NCBI GenBank assembly: GCA_017861415.1
Contig: JAGFXS010000032.1
Coordinates: 1 to 10,973 of the forward strand
DNA: 10,973 nucleotides
Direction of reading: 5' to 3'
DNA from: Bacillota bacterium
GTDB taxonomy: Bacteria > Bacillota > Clostridia > Oscillospirales > Oscillospiraceae
Both the position numbers and the translations under genes were made by a program. Shown piece by piece: positions 7,871 to 10,973 of the stretch (position 1 is its first letter; every line of letters starts with the position of its first letter). The notes under the pieces were generated by a model, which did not search any database, was not told where the DNA came from, and saw nothing but the letters and a program-made list of their open reading frames with translations.

Positions 7871-8221
7871 ATGGGGATACCATATTTTAAGAACATTGAG
7901 CACGGGAAGGTCCTTGCACTCTCTTCACTAGTTAGCTATCAAGAGGGGCAGATTGTTAGCCGGACCCTCGCCCAAAACTCCATGGTCAGCATTACCCTAT
8001 TTGCCTTTGAGAAAGGCGAAGAGATCAGTAGCCATGTATCCGATGGTGACGCTATGGTCACTGTTTTGGAAGGCGCCGCCTGCATAACGGTAGGAGGCGA
8101 GGAGCACCACTTAACCCAGGGTGAAACTATCGTCATGCCCGAAGGTATTCCTCACGCATTGTACGCGGAGGAACAGTTCAAAATGCACTTGACGGTGGTC
8201 TTTCCCCAGCAAGTGCCATAA
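7871..8221 (+). CDS. Small single-domain cupin protein
   Basis: The protein (116 residues from the chosen start) is a one-domain cupin beta-barrel of the short clostridial type. Motif 1 is degenerate: residues around SSHVSDGDAMVTVLEG keep one His and the following G-x-A-x-x-x-L-x-G. Motif 2 is GETIVMPEGIPHAL, with a metal-ligand-type His. Few side chains remain to bind a metal, so the role could be structural, sensing or ligand binding; no reaction can be assigned. The start at 7871 is preferred because GAGGG (7859-7863) lies 7 bases upstream and the protein then begins MGIPYFKNIE as in relatives I recall. ATG 7868 or 7850 are alternatives. It follows the CRP/FNR-type site and is closely linked to the ferredoxin gene. 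Confidence 0.85.
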   Translation: MGIPYFKNIEHGKVLALSSLVSYQEGQIVSRTLAQNSMVSITLFAFEKGEEISSHVSDGDAMVTVLEGAACITVGGEEHHLTQGETIVMPEGIPHALYAEEQFKMHLTVVFPQQVP

Positions 8222-8242
8222 ATGGCAGAAAGGAAGTTATCT

Positions 8243-8431
8243 ATGAAAGCAGCACTTGACAAAACCGGTTGCATTTCCTGCGGCATTTGCGTGGATGTCT
8301 GCCCCGAAGTTTTCCAAATGGAAGATGACGGTCTAGCAGGAGTCCATCAGGCAGAGGTTCCCCCGGAGGTTGAGGCAGGGGCCGTGGAAGCTCAGGAGAG
8401 TTGCCCCACCTCTGTTATTACGCTAACATAA
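8243..8431 (+). CDS. Single-cluster [4Fe-4S] ferredoxin
   Basis: The 62-residue electron carrier begins MKAALDKTGC. Cys10, Cys13 and Cys16 in CISCGIC and the remote Cys54 in ESCPTSVI are the expected ligands of one [4Fe-4S] cluster, as in Thermotoga-type ferredoxins. Cys20 (VDVCPEVF) is the residue that in such proteins forms a disulfide with a Cys near position 43; here that partner is absent, so Cys20 would be free. The start at 8243 is favoured by AGGAAG (8231-8236) 6 bases upstream; the in-frame ATG at 8222, touching the cupin stop codon, would add seven residues and lacks its own site. The tight linkage to the cupin gene suggests one mRNA and perhaps a shared redox task. Its electron partner is unknown. 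Confidence 0.92.
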   Translation: MKAALDKTGCISCGICVDVCPEVFQMEDDGLAGVHQAEVPPEVEAGAVEAQESCPTSVITLT

Positions 8432-8539
8432 GTGAGCGAATCATTCCGCCTGCTTTTTCGGTAACCTGAGCCAGCGCGCCGTGAAGCCATGGGCGACATC
8501 GGGAGAAGTTAAATACAGGCTAGCCATTCAAATGAAAAT

Positions 8540-8585
8540 GCTGATGCGGTCTGATCCCAACGGATGTCCGCATCAGCGTTTTTAT
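8540..8585 (+). terminator. Intrinsic terminator of cupin-ferredoxin
   Basis: A perfect 10-bp stem, GCTGATGCGG (8540-8549) with CCGCATCAGC (8568-8577), carries a smaller inner stem ATCC/GGAT and is followed by GTTTTTAT. Confidence 0.88.
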
Positions 8586-8684
8586 GCTAGTATAAAATTA
8601 TACAGTGGATCTGATGATATGGTACCCGACATCTATACAGCCGAAGCTTCCTATTACAAGGTTCCAACAGAGGCTCGATGAGAC

Positions 8685-8713
8685 TTTTCATAAAAGTATC
8701 AGTCTGCTATAAT
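8685..8713 (+). promoter_or_regulatory. Extended -10 promoter of the radical SAM gene
   Basis: TTTTCA (8685-8690) and a perfect TATAAT (8708-8713) have a 17-bp spacer, and TGC directly before the -10 makes it an extended -10 element. The start would be near 8720. Confidence 0.75.
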
Positions 8714-8763
8714 GAATACATCGAATTTGCATAAGCAAGATTAAAGTAAGTGAGGATACTGTC

Positions 8764-9897
8764 TTGAGTACGAATGAGCAATATCAGTATGAGGTAGGCC
8801 CAATTCGGCCGCCAAGTGAAGGGTACAGCTTGCTCCTGCGTCTCGTGCGAGGCTGCGCCTGGAATAAATGTAAGTTCTGCGGGTTTTATCGTAAGGAAAA
8901 ATTTGGAGTTCGCTCAGTAGAGCATGTCCAGCGAGACATCGATGCCATCAGGTCCTGGATAGACGTTTTTCAAGGGAAAACATATAAGATTCCTGTCGGT
9001 GATGAAGAGAGGGAAGCCTATTATGTGGCGGCCAATTGGTTTCAGAGCGGGATGGAATCGGTCTTTCTCCAGGATGCCAATGCCCTTTTGATGAAGCCCG
9101 AGCAGATCATTGAGGTGCTTCGGTATCTGCATCAGGTGTTTCCAGGGATTAAAAGGATCACTGCCTATGCTCGATCCGACACCATAGCGAGGATTGATGA
9201 CCATCATCTGTGGGAGTTTGCCCACATGGGACTGAATCGCCTCCATGTCGGTATGGAGACAGGCTGTGATGAGCTTCTCAAGCTAGTGAACAAGGGTGTG
9301 GATAAAGCCACTCAAATTAAAGCTGGTAAAAAAGCTATGGCCGCCGGAATTGAGGTTTCGGAATTTTACATGCCGGGCCTTGGCGGGCGTGAGTATGCTC
9401 GTCAAAGTGCCTTGGACACTGCGGATGTGATCAATCAAATTAACCCTGACTTCGTGCGCATCCGATCCATGGCATTGTCTAAAAAGCTAGACCTCTACGC
9501 AGACTATCAGGCCGGTATATTTACTCGCACCAACGATATCGACGATGTTCGAGAGATCCGCACTTTTATTGAACATCTGCACGGGATCACCAGCGTTGTG
9601 GAAAGCGATCATATCCTGAATATTCTTCTTGAACTGCGTGGCAAGCTACCGGAAGACAAGGATCGTCTGTTGCGGACCATTGATGATTTCCTCTCCCTGC
9701 CTGAGGATCAGCAAATGGTATTTCGCCTAGGAAGGCGGCTGGGAGTAATGGGTTCCCTGTCAGATCTCGGTAGCGAATTGCGAGTCACTCGGGTAAAGGA
9801 AGTAATGTCTACCTATAGAGTTGACCATACGAATATTGATGCCGTGAGTAATGATCTGATGATTAACGCAGTACCGATTCAGGGTGATGAGGATTGA
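8764..9897 (+). CDS. Radical SAM protein (COG1032-like)
   Basis: The 377-residue protein is a radical SAM enzyme that should bind a [4Fe-4S] cluster and cleave S-adenosylmethionine. The cluster motif is C31-x4-C36-x2-C39 in RGCAWNKCKFCGFY, one residue longer in the first gap than the classic Cx3Cx2C; the GCxWNxCxFC form is, to my knowledge, common in this subgroup. The core barrel continues with FLQDANALL, RITAYARSDTI, LNRLHVGMETGCDELL (the Gly/Glu strand that contacts SAM) and GIEVSEFYMPGLGG. No cobalamin-binding or SPASM domain with extra Cys clusters is seen. The start is TTG with GAGG (8752-8755) 8 bases upstream. It has its own promoter and is flanked by intergenic gaps, so its substrate cannot be inferred from context. 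Confidence 0.88.
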   Translation: MSTNEQYQYEVGPIRPPSEGYSLLLRLVRGCAWNKCKFCGFYRKEKFGVRSVEHVQRDIDAIRSWIDVFQGKTYKIPVGDEEREAYYVAANWFQSGMESVFLQDANALLMKPEQIIEVLRYLHQVFPGIKRITAYARSDTIARIDDHHLWEFAHMGLNRLHVGMETGCDELLKLVNKGVDKATQIKAGKKAMAAGIEVSEFYMPGLGGREYARQSALDTADVINQINPDFVRIRSMALSKKLDLYADYQAGIFTRTNDIDDVREIRTFIEHLHGITSVVESDHILNILLELRGKLPEDKDRLLRTIDDFLSLPEDQQMVFRLGRRLGVMGSLSDLGSELRVTRVKEVMSTYRVDHTNIDAVSNDLMINAVPIQGDED

Positions 9898-9953
9898 TGG
9901 CACAGAAAAGCAGTTTTTCCTGAAAACAAATCTAAATGCTATTAATATTTATG

Positions 9954-9982
9954 TTGCTTTTTAATATTGAATATGAGATAAT
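9954..9982 (+). promoter_or_regulatory. Sigma-A promoter of the degV gene
   Basis: TTGCTT (9954-9959) and GATAAT (9977-9982) are 17 bp apart in an AT-rich setting. A start near 9989 leaves about 85-95 nt of leader before the coding region. Confidence 0.6.
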
Positions 9983-10071
9983 GCATCACGATAGACAGCT
10001 GTTGAATATACGTACCCAATCCCCATTGCATTGCAGTACATCTTTGGATGCCTGCATGAATACTTTAAAAT

Positions 10072-10077
10072 GAGGTG
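10072..10077 (+). promoter_or_regulatory. Shine-Dalgarno GAGGTG that overlaps the first canonical start of degV
   Basis: GAGGTG is a perfect six-base complement to the 16S rRNA 3' end. It contains the GTG at 10075 that would otherwise be the first possible start, and it sits 6 bases before ATC 10084. No other ribosome binding site is seen for the gene. Confidence 0.6.
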
Positions 10078-10923
10078 GAGACCATCGCCCTACAAATCGT
10101 GACAGATAGCACCTGCGAACTGACAAAAGAAGATCAGGACCGTTTAGGTGTGATCGTGGTTCCGTTAACCGTTCACTTCACAGACGCATCTTACCGTGAT
10201 GGTATTGATTTGACTCGGGAGGAGTTTTACAACAAACTGGAACAAGCAGAGACTATGCCCACAACCTCTATGGTCCCCCCTGAGCAGTTTGAAGAAGTGT
10301 TCTCCGCCTGTGTGGATCGAGGTGATGATGTGGTGGGAATCTTCATTTCTAGTGATATCAGCGGAACCTACCATGCAGCCTGTATTGCCAGTGAATCCTT
10401 TCCCGTGGGGAGAGTGTCTGTCATTGATTCCAGAAGTGCCTCGATGAGCTTGGCTCTCTTGGTATTAGAGGCGGTAAAGCTCCGAGATGCTGGAAGTTCC
10501 GCGGCAGAGCTGGTTGAACAGATGAAGCCTTTAATTAAGAACGTACGGTTTTTTGCCGCCGTGAACACACTAAAGTATCTTCGTAAGGGCGGACGGATTT
10601 CCGCTACCTCTGCAGTGGTAGGAGAGGTTTTGGGTATTAAACCCATTGTGACCATAGTAGATGGCACCATCCATTCCATAGGGAAAGCACGGGGTATGAC
10701 CAGCGCAATCAAACATTTACTTCAGGAAGCCATGCGCCAAATGCCGGACTTGTGCCACGAGTTTGTCTTTGCTCATACCGGCGCACCTGAACTGTTAGAA
10801 AAAGCAATCTCACAGATCAAAGGCCCCCTTGGACTTAAGTCTTATTTCACCTGTGAGCTAGGCGCCACCATCGGCACATACGCCGGAAGAGGCTGTGTGG
10901 GTGTGGCATATATTGCTGAGTAA
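10075..10923 (+). CDS. DegV family fatty-acid-binding protein (FakB-like)
   Basis: The protein (282 residues from GTG 10075) belongs to the DegV/FakB family, which bind a fatty acid and, where characterised, present it to the kinase FakA for phosphorylation and lipid synthesis. Typical motifs are the N-terminal IVTDSTCEL, PEQFEEVF, FISSDISGTYHAA (the SGTY lipid-head-group region), LKYLRKGGRIS, LGIKPIVTI and FAHTGAPE near the C-terminus. The length is standard. The coordinate given is the first canonical start codon, but that GTG lies inside the best Shine-Dalgarno sequence. Starting at ATC 10084 would give (M)ALQIVTDST, the usual DegV N-terminus. In-frame TAA at 10066-10068 rules out any earlier start. 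It has its own promoter; no fakA is in view. Confidence 0.92.
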   Translation: METIALQIVTDSTCELTKEDQDRLGVIVVPLTVHFTDASYRDGIDLTREEFYNKLEQAETMPTTSMVPPEQFEEVFSACVDRGDDVVGIFISSDISGTYHAACIASESFPVGRVSVIDSRSASMSLALLVLEAVKLRDAGSSAAELVEQMKPLIKNVRFFAAVNTLKYLRKGGRISATSAVVGEVLGIKPIVTIVDGTIHSIGKARGMTSAIKHLLQEAMRQMPDLCHEFVFAHTGAPELLEKAISQIKGPLGLKSYFTCELGATIGTYAGRGCVGVAYIAE

Positions 10924-10954
10924 CGGTATCATTTTTATAACATTTGAAATCCGT

Positions 10955-10973
10955 CAGGAGAGTTTTAATCCTG
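10955..10973 (+). terminator. Possible terminator hairpin cut by the window edge
   Basis: CAGGA (10955-10959) can pair with TCCTG (10969-10973) across a 9-base loop. The stem may continue past the window and any T-tail is out of sight, so this is a weak call. Confidence 0.25.

Larger units (their letters stand above)
8432..8763. other. Intergenic stretch between ferredoxin and radical SAM genes
   Basis: No gene is supported. 8432-8539 is a GC-richer 3' untranslated segment with short complementary pieces (GCCTG 8448-8452 and CAGGC 8516-8520) that does not fit any riboswitch or RNA family I know. A terminator (8540-8585) follows. Then comes an AT-rich palindrome, GTATAA-AA-TTATAC (8590-8603), and the promoter of the radical SAM gene (8685-8713). 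Confidence 0.5.

Noticed and set aside
8481..8681. 66-codon open frame across the ferredoxin terminator region
   Set aside because: It reads straight through a perfect intrinsic terminator hairpin, has no ribosome binding site and shows no recognisable protein pattern.
9906..9930. Possible terminator after the radical SAM gene (GTTTT / AAAAC)
   Set aside because: Five A-T-rich pairs with no GC stem and no T-run; transcription end for this gene is not visible.

Overview
The window reads as an ordinary chromosomal stretch from an anaerobic, low-to-medium-GC Gram-positive bacterium, most likely class Clostridia. The evidence is a CIRCE operator upstream of groES-groEL, strong AGGAGG-type ribosome binding sites with some TTG and GTG starts, sigma-A type promoters with 17-bp spacers, a DegV/FakB-type fatty-acid-binding protein, a small clostridial-type ferredoxin and CobW/COG0523 proteins. 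The GroEL wording (for example the insertion-bearing SSGDE segment and [12 protein letters not shown]) reminds me of Oscillospiraceae-like Clostridia, but that is from memory, not a search. Every gene I can support lies on the + strand. I see no tRNA, rRNA, insertion sequence or CRISPR array.

Layout: (1) 1-529 holds a 44-residue putative lipoprotein, a terminator hairpin and the promoter of the next gene. (2) 530-1690 is a THUMP-domain 23S rRNA (guanine-N2) methyltransferase of the YpsC/RlmL-N type. (3) 1814-3958 is the heat-shock unit: sigma-A promoter, CIRCE operator, groES, groEL and an intrinsic terminator. (4) 3993-7665 looks like one five-gene operon behind a TTGCCC-17-TATAAT promoter: a class I glutamine-amidotransferase-like hydrolase (peptidase C26), a small Smr-like protein, a hotdog thioesterase, a CobW metal-chaperone GTPase with a His/Cys-rich insert, and a second CobW-like P-loop protein whose C-terminus resembles the YcgQ/TIGR03943 C-terminal domain. 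(5) 7715-8583 is a cupin-ferredoxin pair behind a CRP/FNR-type palindrome and ending in a strong terminator. (6) 8685-9897 is a radical SAM protein with its own extended -10 promoter. (7) 9954-10923 is a DegV-family protein with its own promoter.

How the genes fit together: groES-groEL is a self-contained, HrcA-repressed chaperonin unit. The two CobW-family proteins sit 15 bp apart and are probably translated together; their features point to metal (perhaps zinc) handling, and a palindrome at the predicted start of their operon is a candidate operator. The cupin and ferredoxin genes abut and probably answer to a CRP/FNR-family redox or nitrosative-stress regulator. The radical SAM and degV genes look like independent transcription units.

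No clear new multi-gene defence or mobile system is visible. The most useful leads are the tandem CobW pair with its domain fusion, the CRP/FNR palindrome before the cupin-ferredoxin pair, the likely non-canonical ATC start of the degV gene, and the tiny lipoprotein ORF.
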